Shown: positions 1 through 12,186, counted from the first letter of the stretch. The stretch is DNA of 64,000 nucleotides from Annona cherimola (GCA_030490835.1 CM059973.1:55060008-55124007), one strand, 5' to 3'. Program-made: numbers and translations. The notes: generated from the letters alone by a model not told the origin.

Positions 1-346
1 GCCTACATATACCTGTCATTGTCGGCCCAAAATATGCGCGTCAATCTGCACACTAGTTAATTACTAAAGGGGAATATTCAAATATTCTCCGTTACCTGTA
101 CCATAGAAGAATTCGGAATTGCTACCCCATTTTAGCCCCCTTTGCGTTTAGAATTATTTATTTCACTAGAAATCCAAGTTGAATTCATCTGAATCAAGAA
201 CTTTTTTAGGTACTATTTGATAAAAGTGAAAAGGTGTAAATCAACGTAATAAAATTATTTTTATCAATGCATCTGTTTAAGAAATTTGATGTTATGGATT
301 CTATCTACCAAAATATTAGTAGTAACCTCATCGATCGAACCCACCT

Positions 347-558
347 TACTAATTATATAAAATTTATTCCACTCATTACATTTATATTCATTTATTTGAC
401 TAGAAACCCAGTTTCTGTTAAATCAAACATGTGCACTAGACTCATTTAATTCTACTAATTATATAAAATTTATTCCACTCATTACATTTATATTCATTTA
501 TTTGACTAGAAACCCAGTTTCTGTTAAATCAAACATGTGCACTAGACTCATTTAATTC
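347..558. repeat. Tandem duplication, 2 x 106 bp
   Basis: Two adjacent, nearly identical copies with period 106 (for example TACTAATTATATAAAATT at 347 and 453). The unit resembles the arm of the inverted-repeat MITE family at 10,943-11,463 and 14,724-15,204 (shared order AATC/TTCC-A-CATT, TTTATTTG, GAAACC-AGTTTC). It is probably a duplicated MITE arm rather than a satellite. Confidence 0.85.
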
Positions 559-1377
559 TAAAATGGGGTGAAATCATTTTTGAAATTATAAAAAATGTAT
601 GCAAAACTTCAGAAATGGTGAATTTTAGTTTTGGAACTAAATACATGCGGGCCAATATAAAAATAAAGGAAGCATTAAACATTTTCTAGTTAGTAAAATT
701 TTAGTTCTCAAGTAAGTTGGATGAGCATGGAGTCCTTTGGTCCTATCTTCTAGCCAACGTATCAAAAAAACTTTGGCGATATAAAAGAAGCACTTGCGAG
801 AGCTAGTAATAGAAAAAAATACGTTAGCGCAAGTGTGAAAGACTCCAGAGTGCTTCATTGTGAAATTGATTTCTGGTGAAAATTCAAAGGAAAAGCTAAA
901 GTTGTAGATTCTTAAAGATGTTGGTGCAAAAAGTTCAAAGCTACAAATTACTGACAAATCGAAGAGTTGTCACTCTTGCAGCTGTGCTAAACAGATTTTC
1001 TTTTCATTTAAAGTTTATTTTGTATTAGTTTAGTGTTAATGATAATCAAACCAAGAGGAAGTAAGTTAAGATATTGACTACTTCATTAGCTCACCTAGAG
1101 CTTAATATCAATCCGGAAGATGGTTGAACTAACTACAAAATTATAACTTATATGTTGAAGTTGGTTAGTGAAATTTAGTCTTGTGTACTTGGAGAGTGGA
1201 GTATGTCTAGGGTTGACCAAACTACTATAAATATTCTTATCTTTCTTATTTGATTTCATTATTGCGGATTATATTTTTTCTTATTCATATCATTCTGATG
1301 AAGTTCTTCAAATAGTCATTATATGGGACCAACACAATATTTTATAAAACTGCTAGCTGTATTTTTTATTTGAAATA

Positions 1378-1702
1378 CCATTATAAATATTTTAAGTAGG
1401 GCCCACCCAAAACATTGATCCATGATTTTTGTAGAGTCATAAAACGAATGATTTTGATCAAAATAAGTGGACTGAATATTAATTTACCATTATAAATATT
1501 TTAAGTAGGGCCCACCCAAAACATTGATCCGTGATTTTTGTAGAGTCAAAAAACGAATGATTTTGAACAAAATAAGTGGACTGAATATTAATTTACCATT
1601 ATAAATATTTTAAGTAGGGCCCACCCAAAACATTGATCCATGATTTTTGTAGTCATAAAACGAATGATTTTGAACAAAATAAGTGGAATGAATATTAATT
1701 TA
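1378..1702. repeat. Tandem triplication, 3 x 109 bp
   Basis: Three consecutive copies start near 1378, 1487 and 1596 (CCATTATAAATATTTTAAG at each), giving a period of 109. Copy 3 lacks 2 bp after TTTTTGTAG. The copies differ by only a few substitutions, so the expansion is recent. Each carries the GGGCCC palindrome. Confidence 0.9.
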
Positions 1703-2040
1703 ATCACCAAAATGAGCCCAAAAAAGATAACAACACTACATGCTTAAGTGTTATCGACAACTCCAAAGTATTTTTGTGAATATTTGCAACCAAATTTAAG
1801 TTACAAAAATGGCTGCCTTCGAGGACATTAAATTGATGAAGTGCATGTAGTTAACTGGTGGTGATCATATAATTAAGGTAATAAAGATGGAGATGGGTGG
1901 GTGAGAAAAGCGACAGCGGCTTGGCTTTCTTTGTCTTGTTGTAAAGAATCTGAGAATCAAGATTAGTACTACGATTACATGCTTGTATATTATACTTTAA
2001 CGAGATTTCAATAGATCAGGGTATAAAATCTTATTTTAAA

Positions 2041-2285
2041 TTTTTTTATAAAACTGTTAATCTAGATGTTTTTAATCTAGAAACCAAATTTACCATTTTT
2101 AAAGACATGCATATATTTTTTTATTTTTAAATTATTGTAGGTTTTAGTCATTTGTAAATGACTAAAATATCTCTGTTTTTAAAAAAATTAAAAAATGTAT
2201 TTATACATCTCCAAAAAAAAGTAAAACTTAATAAGTAAGTTTAATATACCTAGGTTAATAATTTTATAAAAATATTTTAAAAAAT
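2041..2285. mobile_element. Foldback (long inverted repeat) MITE
   Basis: The two halves are roughly self-complementary. At the centre a perfect 12-bp inverted repeat, TTTTAGTCATTT/AAATGACTAAAA (2142-2167), is separated by 2 bp. The outer arms (2041-2110 and 2215-2285) pair with interruptions. There is no coding capacity. The arm layout resembles the foldback elements at 12,187, 19,729 and 62,172. Ends and TSD are unresolved. Confidence 0.55.
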
Positions 2286-2861
2286 GTTTCAAAAAATAGA
2301 GTTTTGTACTGTGATGCATTTAAACATTACTCTAGTTTAACATCCATCCATATGTAGGCTCTAATTAAGACGTGTCTATATGCAATACTGACACACATGA
2401 TCCAGATTGTTCAATAGTCTGCGCCCATGCAATATCATCTATCACCACATGTACACATCCCTGGGAATCCAAATTTAAATATACCTACAGACAATGCTAA
2501 TCACTGATTAGGATTGTCCTGTAAACAGTGGAGAAGTTGCATTTCTCTCTGTTTTTCTTTAAGTAAAACAAAAATCAAACTCTCCAAAGTTATTTTCCCT
2601 ACAGTGATTGATTAGGTAGAAAAAGAAATCCTTGGAGGAGCTCGACTAGGCCATTTCACAACAGGACACACATGTATCTGAAGCGGATAGATTGTACATC
2701 ACCAGTTTTTCTGATTATGTGAAGACTAAATACTAGTGTGAATTTTCCATTTTAGCCTACCTTGAAAATCAAATCAAAAAAATACATACCTAGTCACTCC
2801 AGCAAATATTATAGGATTATAGCTGATTTTTTCTGCATATGACTTAAATTTAGCTATATTT

Positions 2862-2883
2862 TTTTTTGATGAAAAGGAAAACC
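2862..2883 (-). other. LINE 3' UTR and A tail
   Basis: Only about a dozen bases lie between the ORF2 stop (2886-2884) and the A run that abuts the TSD. Such a short 3' UTR means the 3' end recognised by the RT must be very compact or overlap the coding end. Confidence 0.8.
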
Positions 2884-5800
2884 TTATCCCCTCTCCCTAC
2901 CATCCTGGGAGGGAGAATGGATAAGGTGAACTGAGCAATTCATTGAAAAAAAAATGTCTGTACAAATTTTCTCGTGAATTACATGAGGAGGGTTGTCCCA
3001 CCACTCCTGATGATCCGAAACAGAGAATGCAACAAAATCGGCCAACGCATGCGCCACAGAATTCCCCTGTCTAAGGACATGATGAACCGAGATGAAGTTA
3101 GAAGAATGAAGAATAGCCTTAATTTCATCGATGATCAACCCGGCTGGGGAGGAGATGGGATCGTCCGAAGAGAGGAAATGAACGAGGAGGAGAGAGTCCG
3201 ATTCAATCTGCAGTCTTGCAAGGTTGAGATGAAGACCCCAGCGGATCCCCCATAGGCAAGCACGTGCCTCCAGGAGTAAAGGGTCCATCGAACCATTCAG
3301 TTTCCATCCTTTAGCCGCAATGAAATAGCCATTGGAATCCCTGATAACCGCAGCAAAGCCCATAGACGAATACCTATGAAGAATTCGAGCATCAACATTC
3401 ATTTTGAGATATCCATCCGGGGGTTTAGTCCATCTAGGGACCATGGTACGATCAGTCGCACCCCTAAGAGTGAGAGGGGTGGCCCTTCGGTATTGCTCCA
3501 TGTACTCCCTGCACCAGTCCCAAATACTGGAGAAATTCGGTTTGGTTCCATCAGCCCTCAACGAGTTTTGCATATACCAGATCCTCCAGCAACATAGAAT
3601 GAAGAATGCGAGATCATATGGCCTATGCCAATCCGCCAGGGAAGTGACGAGCTCCTCAACAGTAGCATGCGCCAAGGAGTGTCTGGCAGCCCGCAAACAG
3701 ATCCCCCTAGTTAAAGCACATTCAGAGAACAGATGGTTAGTGTCCTCGATAGCAGCCCTGCAAAAAAGACACATAGGATCAACAAGAATGCCCCGGTTCC
3801 GCAAGTTGGAAAGTGTCGGGAGTTTGTCCAAAAAAAGTCTCCAGCCGAAAATGAGGATTTTGGAAGGGAGCTTAGTGCGCCAGATTGCCTTGTATGCAGA
3901 GGCTTGGGGGAAGGGACCAAATCCTGAGCGGAGCATCCTGTAAGCAGATTTAACAGTGAAACGCCCATGAGGTTCAAACTTCCAATATCTATGGTCATCA
4001 AGTGCAGAGGAGGGGAGAGGAATTTGACATATTGTCTGCCACCCGTCGTCGCCCGTAGCCGCCACGATACGCTCCTTGATCCATGACCGAGTGGCCCCAT
4101 TGATAAAATAACTGACATTGACATTGTCCAGGATTGACAATGGAAGAGGCCCTGCCTTCGTGATAGAGGTGTCCATCCAGGGATCATTGAAGAACTGGAC
4201 CCGCTCCCCGGTACCAATCCGCCACATGCATCCGAACTGAATCACCTCTCAGGCCTTGAGGATGCTCCTCCAAGTGAAAGAATCAAACGGTTTTGCATAG
4301 CAGTTCCAAATATCCCCATTTGGGAAGTATTTTGCTTTTAGAACCCTATAACATAATGAGTTGGTTGGAGAATTGAGTCGCCAAACCTGCTTTGCAAGGA
4401 GGGCGTGATTGAAGATGTTTAGGTCCCGGAAACCCAACCCTCCAGAGGACTTTGTCTTACACATGTCCTGCCAAGCCACCCAGCTCATTTTGCGCTTACC
4501 CCCGTGTTCGCCCTACCAGAACCTACTCAGCATGCCATCCAGCTCAGAAGAGAAAGATTTGGGAAGCAGGAAAATGCTCATCGTGTATGTTGGAATTGCC
4601 TGTGCAACCGCCTTGATAAGGATCTCTTTACCGCCCCATGAGAGTAATCTTCCTTTCCACCCTTGAACTTTCCTCCATACCCTCTCCCTCAGGCCTTTGA
4701 ACATCAGTCGCTTTGACCTCCCCAACCACGCAGGTAGGCCAAGATAGTTCATAATTTCCTGCCGCGAAGAACCCAATAATGACTTAATGGACTGCCTAGA
4801 AGCCGAGTCGGTGTTGGAGCTGAAGAAAACGGCAGTCTTATCAACATTGACAACTTGTCCTGAAGATTCCGAGTACCTTCGGATGATATCCAAGAAGTTT
4901 GAGACATCCATGGCAGAGGCCCGCAAAAAGATAATGGCATCATCAGCGAACAACAAATGGGAAAGAATGGGCCTCCTTGGATTGATTTTGATCCCATGGA
5001 TGCAAGAGCGAGCAACCGCATCGTTGATGAGGGCAGAAAGTCCTTCCACACACAGAATAAACAAATAGGGAGATAGCGGGTCCCCTTGCCTCAACCCACG
5101 CTGAGGGTGAAAATACCTGGATTTGACTCCGTTGACATTCACCCTATATTTCACAGTGGAGACACAGGATAGGATCCAATTAATCCAGCGCGGGCAGAAA
5201 TTCATTGCAACCATAATCTGCTGAAGAAACCCCCACTCAACCCTATCGTAAGCCTTAGACATGTCAAGTTTGATAGCCATTTCAGTCCGCTTCCGGCCTT
5301 GTCGTTTTCAAAGATAGTGAATGGCCTCGTAGGCCACCAACATGTTATCCGTAATAAGGCGATCCGGAACAAAAGTGCTTTGGTGGTCACTGATAACCTC
5401 GTGGAGGCATCGTTTGAGTCTGTTCGCCAGGGTCTTAGCTAAGATCTTATATATCACATTGCACAGACTGATTGGGCGGAAATGAGATAACTCGTGAGCG
5501 CCGGCCTTCTTAGGGATCAGAATCAGTGTGGTAGCGTTGACGGACTTAAGATGGGCAGCCTGAATGGTGGGATCCGTCGCCTCCATGAACATTTTACACC
5601 ACAGAAAAACCTCCTGCCCCACCGTAGTCCAATGTTTTTGAAAGAAGCCAGCAGACATTCCGTCCGGGCCAGGAGCCTTGGTCGGGCCCATGTCGAACAG
5701 GGCATGTGCCACTTCCGAAAAGGTCAGAGGGGCAGTAAGGTTGTGCCTTTGAAGGTTGGTTATTCTTTTGGTAATAAGGGTCTGAATCCAGGATGCGGTC

Positions 5801-7020
5801 GTTGGTACCGAAGAAGTGAAAACTCGCTGAAAGTGCTCCCGTGATAGTTCAAGCAACCTGTCTTGATCTCGCACCCATTGGCCGTTTTGGTCACGGAGGG
5901 TTTCAATGAAATTGGAGTGTCTTCGATTTGAAGCCACCCGATGGAAGAACCCTGTGTTCTTATCGCCCGCATGAAGCCAATGAGTTTTTTCCCTCTGTTG
6001 CCAAATTCGCTCTTCATCCTCAAGTAACGAGTTGATTCTGAGTCTTGCCCGCTGAATAGCATCGTCACGGTGGTCGGAGGGGTTTTGGGCCAATAACAAG
6101 TGAAGCTCCCTTTGGGTCTTTATGATATCCCGTCTTAGATTACCTCTCTTTAATCTGTTCCATTTAGACAGATCTTGACTACATTCCTTGATCTTCCACC
6201 CAAGAATGTCTGGAGCAGCCACGATGTTAGAAGGAGCGGAGTCCCAAATTCTGTTCACAATATCATGAGTTGCCTTGTCCCTTGCCCAGAAAAGTTCGTA
6301 GCGAAACTCCTTTGGAGGTTTCCGCCTATTCCTCCAAGGATCCAGAATCAGCAGAACATGACAGTGATCCGATGTGGCAGTAGATAGGTGGATGAGTTTG
6401 GCGAGAGGGAAGGATGATGTCCAGTTGGGTGTTGCTAGACCCCTATCCAGCCTGGCTTCCACCCGATGGGGTCCCTTTCTGTTATTTCTCCATGTCATAG
6501 GCTGGCCAACAAAACCTAAGTCTAAAAGATTACAACTATCCACAGTATCACAAAAAAGATCCATCTGGTGTTGGGGCCGAGTCCTCTGACTATAGTACTC
6601 AGTTGGTCCCATGACCTCATTGGAATCTCCCAAAACTAGCCATTGAGCACTTGTCCCTCCATTCAGTTGCTCCAAAATGTTCCAACTTTGATGTCTTTTA
6701 TTTACATCTGGATGACCATAGAAACCTGTGAAGAGTCATCCCAAAAAGTCCACATGGATGTGGTGAGTGGAGTAACTAATGATGCTTGCAGGGTGAGCAT
6801 GGTTCCATAGGAGAGCAAGTCCGCCTCTTCTTCCTTCAGGTTCCACCGCGAAGCAGCATTCTAACATTAACTTCCTTCTAATCCCCTCCATTTCCTTTGC
6901 AGAGCATTTCGTTTCACTGAGGAAGATGAGAATGGGATCTTATTTCCTGACCAAATCTAGGAGGTAACGAATTGCACGTGGGTTCCCAAGCCCACGACAA
7001 TTCCAAGCTAGGAGAGCCAT
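2884..7020 (-). pseudogene. LINE ORF2: endonuclease, RT, zf-RVT, RNase H (inactivated)
   Basis: One reading frame of about 1,378 codons from ATG 7020 to TAA 2886-2884. The N-terminal APE-type endonuclease shows WNCRGLGNP, SETK, LGDSNEV and SDH. The RT shows FRPISLCNVIYKILAKTLAN, DMSKAYDRVEW (Asp near 5265), RGLRQGDPLSPYLF and the catalytic FADD (4950-4939). A zf-RVT segment follows (near 3,700-3,950), then a plant-type RNase H (NVDA, EARACLWG, ESDS, GNSVAHALAD). It would nick DNA, prime and reverse-transcribe LINE RNA. Five in-frame stops break it: 6942-6940, 6738-6736, 5310-5308, 4515-4513 and 4251-4249. No frameshift is seen over 4.1 kb, and every stop can be explained by a C-to-T or G-to-A change (Gln, Trp or Arg codons by family expectation). 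Confidence 0.92.
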
Positions 7021-7021
7021 T

Positions 7022-8727
7022 CTAAATGAGGTGGGACTGAGGGAGTCCCTCAGCCACCACCTCCGCATCAATGGAAGATCCACCCTTGATCAACCTCTTC
7101 TTTTTCTGTGGGATCCCAGAAAGATCAGTCTTGCCTCTCTTTCTACCATTAGCCCTGTGAAAGGATATAGACTGACTGCGATCTCCATTCACCAAGACTT
7201 TAGCCCTCCGTTTCCACTTTCCTTTCCGTTTTGTCTCTACCTTGTCATGCAATCCGTGTTCCGCCTCCCTCGGTGCTAGAGGACAATGGTTTTGGGCGCT
7301 AGACCCAAATGCGGGATCCATAGGACATTCAGGATGTTCGTCCACACTACATCCCAAATCTGGTGGGCCTTTTCCTCTGAGGTACTGTGGGAAATCTGAA
7401 GGGAGACAGCATGTATCGAGCATTCCATCAGCGCAAACAGTGCTATCATGCTCCAATTCAGATTCCGGATGGGCCATGATTCGATGAGGAGCAGCACCAG
7501 CAGGGCTCTCCGACTGTGTCTCCTCTGGATTCCAGTCATGGACATGGCATGAGATCTGACCAGGAAGAATACAGGTCTTGAAAGGTCCTGTGATAGGTGC
7601 AGAACATGGGTGAGAATATTCGGCTCCCAGCGATCCCATATGGGCAGCAGCGTCCGTGTGAAAACCGGGATGGAAGCCAGGGACAGGTGCAGAGATTGGA
7701 TGGGAGTGATTATCTCCCATAGAGTCGGACGGGGCAGCAACATTTGCGTCATCAGACAGGTTGTTGCCGGCAACACAATCCCATGAATTTACCTCCTCCA
7801 GTCGGTGCCAAATGTCCACATTTGCTTTCTTCGGTCGGAGCTCGTGGTTGTCGGTGGGGCAGGTTGGGTCGCACCTGTGCTGAACGGGACAGCCACGCGC
7901 TGTTACTTCAGTGTGCTTACTCCCGGCCCCTTCCATATCCCGCAGAGCTGAATCAAGGTCACCAGTGTATTTCCATGGCTGCACTCGTCCCCCTTGGTAA
8001 TAATTCGCACGAAGACGCACAGGCTTTGTACCAACTCTAAGCCAACTGCCATAGCGCATATCAGCTTCAAGGACTTGCACCTTGTGCGAGGCTAGCACCG
8101 TACATTCCTTAAAGGTGTGTCCCATGACTCCGCAAAAGAAACAAAATACCGGGAGTTTTTCATACTGGAAATTCACCCACTGCCGTTTTTGTGATTCCAA
8201 TTGAACGAAAATACCCCTCCTCAATGGCTCCGTGCAATTGACAGTCACTCGCAACTTCAATTCCGATTCCTTGGCCACGACCTCATGCAGCTCCTCAAAT
8301 GAGCTTCCAATGCATTGGCCCAGCACCTGCTTATCAACCAGATAAGGGAGACCACAACATGCACCCACAGGGGCGTTTTCACAAGCACCACCTGTGCGGT
8401 GGAAATCGCCTCCGACAGATCCTCTAGAAGCACAAGATTTCTGTCAAAGAGCCAAGGTCTCCCTCCCAGGATTCTCTGCTTATCACAAGGCTCCGAAAAT
8501 GATATACGATACAGATTTTCGGCGACATCAGTGAAGTGGAAATGCCCGCGCGTCTGCCATAGCCGTCTCATAGAGGACTGAAAAAAATCCCGGTTGTACG
8601 TCTTCGAAGTCCAGACCGAGCAAATCAGAGAGGCAGCCTCTCCCGAGTCAATCCTCTTCACAGCCCCACCCGAAATTGACAGAGTTTGGAGCTCCGCTCC
8701 GAGCAAATCGCCTTCACTGGGATTCAT
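7022..8727 (-). pseudogene. LINE ORF1: RNA-binding Gag-like protein (frameshifted)
   Basis: The frame starts at ATG 8727-8725 and ends at TAG 7024-7022, about 568 codons. The N-terminal part (WTSKTYNRDFFQSSMRRLW, then WLFDRNLVLLE) matches the DUF4283 region of plant LINE ORF1. A CX2CX4HX4C knuckle, CFFCGVMGHTFKEC, lies at about 8143-8102. The C-terminal third is hydrophilic and ends in Lys/Arg-rich clusters. The product would coat LINE RNA in the cytoplasm. The frame breaks once near 8360, where one base appears missing just after TPLWVH. Downstream, GLPYLVDKQVLGQCIG resumes in the next frame with its own ATG at 8368. The ORF2 ATG begins one base past the stop. Confidence 0.88.
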
Positions 8728-9011
8728 TCCGTCCCCCCGACGAGCTGCTACGCGCCTTGCGACCCCACCTGCAGAAACTCAAAGAACCCCAAACCGCGCG
8801 CTGGCTCTCCCCAATCCCGATTCGAAAACTCGTCCGACCTCTTCCTGTTCGAGAAACGCTGGTATTGCAGCACCTCCACCCCGTTCCGAGCGTCACAACG
8901 GTGACCTGTCGGAACTACTCAGGGAGCGACTCAATGGCTGATATTATTATTTCAATTCCACAAGTGACTACTTGGTAGCGCTGTGCGCACAAATGTCAGG
9001 TGGTTCATGCT
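8728..9011 (-). promoter_or_regulatory. LINE 5' UTR, presumed internal promoter
   Basis: A leader of 284 bp lies between the element's 5' end (next to the TSD) and the ORF1 ATG. It is clearly richer in G+C than the flanks. Full-length LINEs carry their promoter here; that role is inferred from position, and no TATA box is seen. Confidence 0.6.
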
Positions 9012-9260
9012 AATTTAGCTATATTTAAATGGATTTGACTATAATTTATTTTTGGTTGAAACCACTTTTTACATCAAATGCAACCAAAAATTATGTTTGA
9101 TGCAGCTATGTAAATATGCTAGAAATCGTAACACAACTTTGCTAAAGTAATAACAAAACTTGACTTCAAGTAAAATAGATACTATATATTTGTTACTACC
9201 GTAGCCAAATTTAATTTTGACTATAAAAGGTGACTATATATAAGAAATTTTATTACAGTG

Positions 9261-10223
9261 ATTATTTAACAGTAATAGATCTCAATTTGTTTGAAGATTA
9301 GTTGAAGCTAAACCAAGGTCTAAATCATAGAGAAGTGATTTGATCTAACATAGGATTTATGTGGGAAGAAGCTAATCTGATAACATGATTGAGCCAAAAA
9401 CCATGAGAAGGATCAAAACCCCAAAAGTGTCACTGTGAAATTTGTTTGCAGTTATGGTATATATTTTGCTTAGTCCAAAATTGGCCAACCCCATTTGGAG
9501 GGTCCACCTCATGCCAAGAGAACTCCTCTAATGTGAGGTCGTACATTGGCGGATGAATGGGATCAAGAGAAAGTTTTTTCTTTTGTGGTAGTTCATTGAT
9601 ATTTACATGAGATTCGGCATTATGGGGTATGCTTTGTATTAAATGAGATATTTAGTGATATTCCTTTGAGATCCTCTTTAATTAACGTGTTTGCATGTAG
9701 TTAGTTGGACTAAGAGATTTTCTACTCCCCGATTATCTCAGGATGGTTATGTTATCCTTACTTGTGAAGACGTTATTTCTTTATTAATGTGAGTCAGCCT
9801 TCTTCAGGTCAAGGGAAGGTATGCTCATATTTCGAGATGGCTTTAATACATGCTTTAATCACCATGGCGTCTATGTCCCATCAATCATAAACGAAAGATT
9901 AGAGTGCTGCCCCTCTTGTCTTCTAATGACTTTGAAGTTCCTTGGAAAGCTTTCTTGGTGAGGGGTAGGCTTTGTTGAAGCTCCTCTTCTTTCGAGATAG
10001 ATCATGCTAGACTTTTTTCCAATTAGATGCCAAATTTGTTTTGTGTTTGGGTCTAACAAACATTATTTTTAATCACATTATAAAAATTATTTCAATCGTA
10101 GTAGAGTCTTATGCGAGGTGCATCCCATGGTCGAGCTAGGACTTTTGGGAGGAGGGAAACTTAATTAAAGGAAGGCATAATATTGTTTGAAAAGGGCAAC
10201 CGGGTAAAGAACTACATTCCTCA
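9261..10223. other. No recognisable gene
   Basis: Mixed-composition sequence. A 62-codon minus frame at 9871-10059 has no family-like features. Phrases around 9,500-10,060 look like decayed coding or retroelement sequence, but I cannot name a family. Confidence 0.5.
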
Positions 10224-10235
10224 CCCCCCCCCCCC
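10224..10235. repeat. Poly-C run, 12 bp
   Basis: Twelve consecutive C residues in otherwise AT-rich DNA. This is a likely length-variable or error-prone site. Confidence 0.9.
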
Positions 10236-10267
10236 ATGTGGCTCTACCTATGGATGTAGTGGACTTA

Positions 10268-10592
10268 ATAGGTTTCAAAAACTTTCACTTCACAACTATC
10301 TTATTTTCTAATTATTTTTTCATATTTTTCTATACAACTACTTTATTTTTCAATATTTCCATAACTTGTCATACAATTAGTCTACTTTTTAATTTTTTTT
10401 ACAAATTTTTATTCAACTATCTTGTCTATTTAAATTTCATTTTCTTTGTTCATTATAATTACCCTATTATATATATCACATCACTTTCTCCTATTTTAAA
10501 ACCTTTTTCACCGAAAATGTTCCTTTCAACAATTTTAAAACTTTTTTCATCGAAAATTTTTCTTTCAAAAATTTTATCAAATATGAAAAACA
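10268..10592 (+). mobile_element. Diverged Tourist-like MITE
   Basis: Shares the internal order of the MITEs at 41,547, 43,942 and 59,047: ACAACTATCTTATTTT, then TTTTTCAT-TTTTC-ATACAAC, CTATTTAAATTT, ATATCACATCA, and a closing TTTTATCAAAT. The terminal TGTTTGG repeats are eroded, so the ends are approximate. Confidence 0.6.
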
Positions 10593-10930
10593 CATATACA
10601 AGGGAAATAATTTAATAAAACAGATCTTATCATTAGTATAAAGTTGACATGTGTCCATCTCACATAGGTGAATTGTAAAGGCATATATCGGGATAAGTAT
10701 CCTTGTTTAAAACATTCCTATTTTTATAAATATGAATTTAAAATAAATTATTGTAGATAAATTTAAATAGATTAATGAATATACAAACAAAGAAATAGAA
10801 AATTTTGAACAAGCAAATAAATAAATTTAAATAAAAATGAAAATAAATAAATAAATTATTGGAAATAAAGAAACAAATAAAAGCGAATTAGTTAAATAAG
10901 TGATTGAAAATAATATAAATAAGAGGCATG

Positions 10931-11831
10931 ATTATATACAATGGTCCCGCTTCCATGCAACTCTTTTAAAATCAAAGATTTTAATTCTCAATGGAAAATT
11001 CAATCCATTTATTGTATTTAACATCATTTGTTTATATAGGAAACCAAGTTTCATCCCAATCAAGTATATTTATGGGCCACATTTGTTCAAATTTTATATA
11101 TATTCATGTGTAACTTGTGAAAAATGCTTAGATCTGTTTACACATGCATTAGAATATAATAATACTTTATACAATCATTTATTCACATAGAAATAATATT
11201 TTGGATAGTTTAGATGTCGAAAATACTATTTTAAAATTGATATTTTCACATTTTTCATAATTTACATATCAATATATATATATTTTCTAACAAATGTGGC
11301 CCATAAACATACTTGATTGGGATGAAACTTGATCCTCTAAATAAACAAATGATGCTAAATAAAATGAATAGATTAGATTTTTCATCAAAGATCAAAATTA
11401 TAGATTTTGAGGGAGTTACATGAGTCCACTTCTATGTAACCCAGTTACATAAAAGCGGAGCCCTATATACAATATATTGTATGTATGCTTAATTTACAAT
11501 TTTTATTTTTATTTTATTTTTTATTTTTTCTTCATAAATACGTTTTCCTAAGTGTATTTAACCTATATACAATTTTTTTATTTTACAGTAATTTTATATA
11601 TTTATTTTATTTTTAAAAATAAGTTTTTGAAGGGTGAAAAATGACCTATATATCCCTAAAATTTTTTATTTTTTAAAAAATTAAATACGTAAGAGTATTG
11701 CAAAATTGAAAAGCTTAGTATATGAATTAAATATATTTAGAAAAAAGTCTACTACGAAAAATCAAAATTAAAATTTTAAAATTAAAATGAATATTGTAAC
11801 TTAAGCATATATGCAATATATTGTATATAAT
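10931..11831. mobile_element. Foldback MITE, interrupted by another MITE
   Basis: The left arm is ATTATATACAAT (10931-10942) continuing at 11474 with ATATTGTATGTATGCTTAAT. The right arm, read in reverse complement from 11831, begins ATTATATACAATATATTGC followed by ATATATGCTTAAG. The left arm therefore matches only when the element at 10,943-11,463 and one copy of its 10-bp TSD are removed. Net length is about 370 bp, with no coding capacity. The inner arm part (TTCATAAATACG, AAGTGTATTTAACCTATA) is shared with the foldbacks at 12,187, 19,729 and 62,172. Confidence 0.8.
10943..11463. mobile_element. Mutator-type MITE with long inverted repeats, TSD 10 bp
   Basis: A 521-bp element with ends GGTCCCGCTTCCATG and (reverse complement) GGGCTCCGCTTTTATG. 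Arms of about 190 bp include the matching phrases AAGTTTCATCCCAATCAAGT and TATGGGCCACATTTG on opposite strands. It is flanked by a perfect direct repeat TATATACAAT (10933-10942 and 11464-11473). TSD length and long terminal repeats fit Mutator-like elements. It sits inside the foldback element at 10,931-11,831. Confidence 0.85.
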
Positions 11832-12186
11832 CAAGACTTTATAAATAAATTAATATATACATATCCTCATATCGAACTTAGAAGCATAACTATCATGTAT
11901 ATCTATACCTCGCCATCTAAATAAGGATGCTTATATACACAGCTTTATAGCCTACCTAAGATGGACATATATCATCCTCATTAGATTATTTTCTGACATA
12001 TTTTTTCATAATCATATTTAAACTACCATAATGGTTTATAGAATCATAGTCACTCATGTAAGAAGGAAAATTATTTCAAAAGGAATATGTAGATGTTTAA
12101 TTAAAAGCTTTTAAACTAATACACAAAATGAAATAATTTTATTTCATTCTACAACGTGAGTGCATAACGGATCCTAAGTATATATA
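11832..12186. other. AT-rich spacer
   Basis: Lies between two foldback MITEs. I see no gene, RNA or terminal-repeat signature here. Confidence 0.5.

Larger units (their letters stand above)
1..2794. other. AT-rich intergenic DNA, no gene
   Basis: No open frame here has family-like sequence, and the short ones are AT-rich random frames. The stretch holds a 106-bp tandem duplication, a 109-bp tandem triplication and a foldback element, listed separately. The remainder is unique-looking AT-rich sequence in which I see nothing. Confidence 0.6.
2862..9011 (-). mobile_element. Full-length L1-type LINE
   Basis: A non-LTR retrotransposon of about 6.15 kb. It is bounded by a perfect 15-bp TSD, AATTTAGCTATATTT (2847-2861 and 9012-9026). 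On the minus strand it runs 5' UTR, ORF1, ORF2, then a very short 3' UTR and an A run of about 8. Plant L1 elements move by target-primed reverse transcription, which produces such variable-length TSDs and A tails. It is more GC-rich than its AT-rich surroundings. All coding breaks are small (one frameshift, five stops), so the copy arrived complete and decayed in place or came from a slightly decayed parent. Confidence 0.93.
2795..9260. mobile_element. Possible CACTA-like MITE split by the LINE
   Basis: The LINE flanks, rejoined at its TSD, give a segment of about 300 bp. It begins CACTCCAGCAAAT (2795) and ends ATTACAGTG (9260), whose reverse complement begins CACTGTAATAAAAT. Opposed CACT ends suggest a CACTA-type non-autonomous element. 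The terminal repeats match only partly and no 3-bp TSD is evident, so this is tentative. Confidence 0.3.

Noticed and set aside
9871..10059. 62-codon minus frame
   Set aside because: No similarity I recognise and ordinary length for random sequence.
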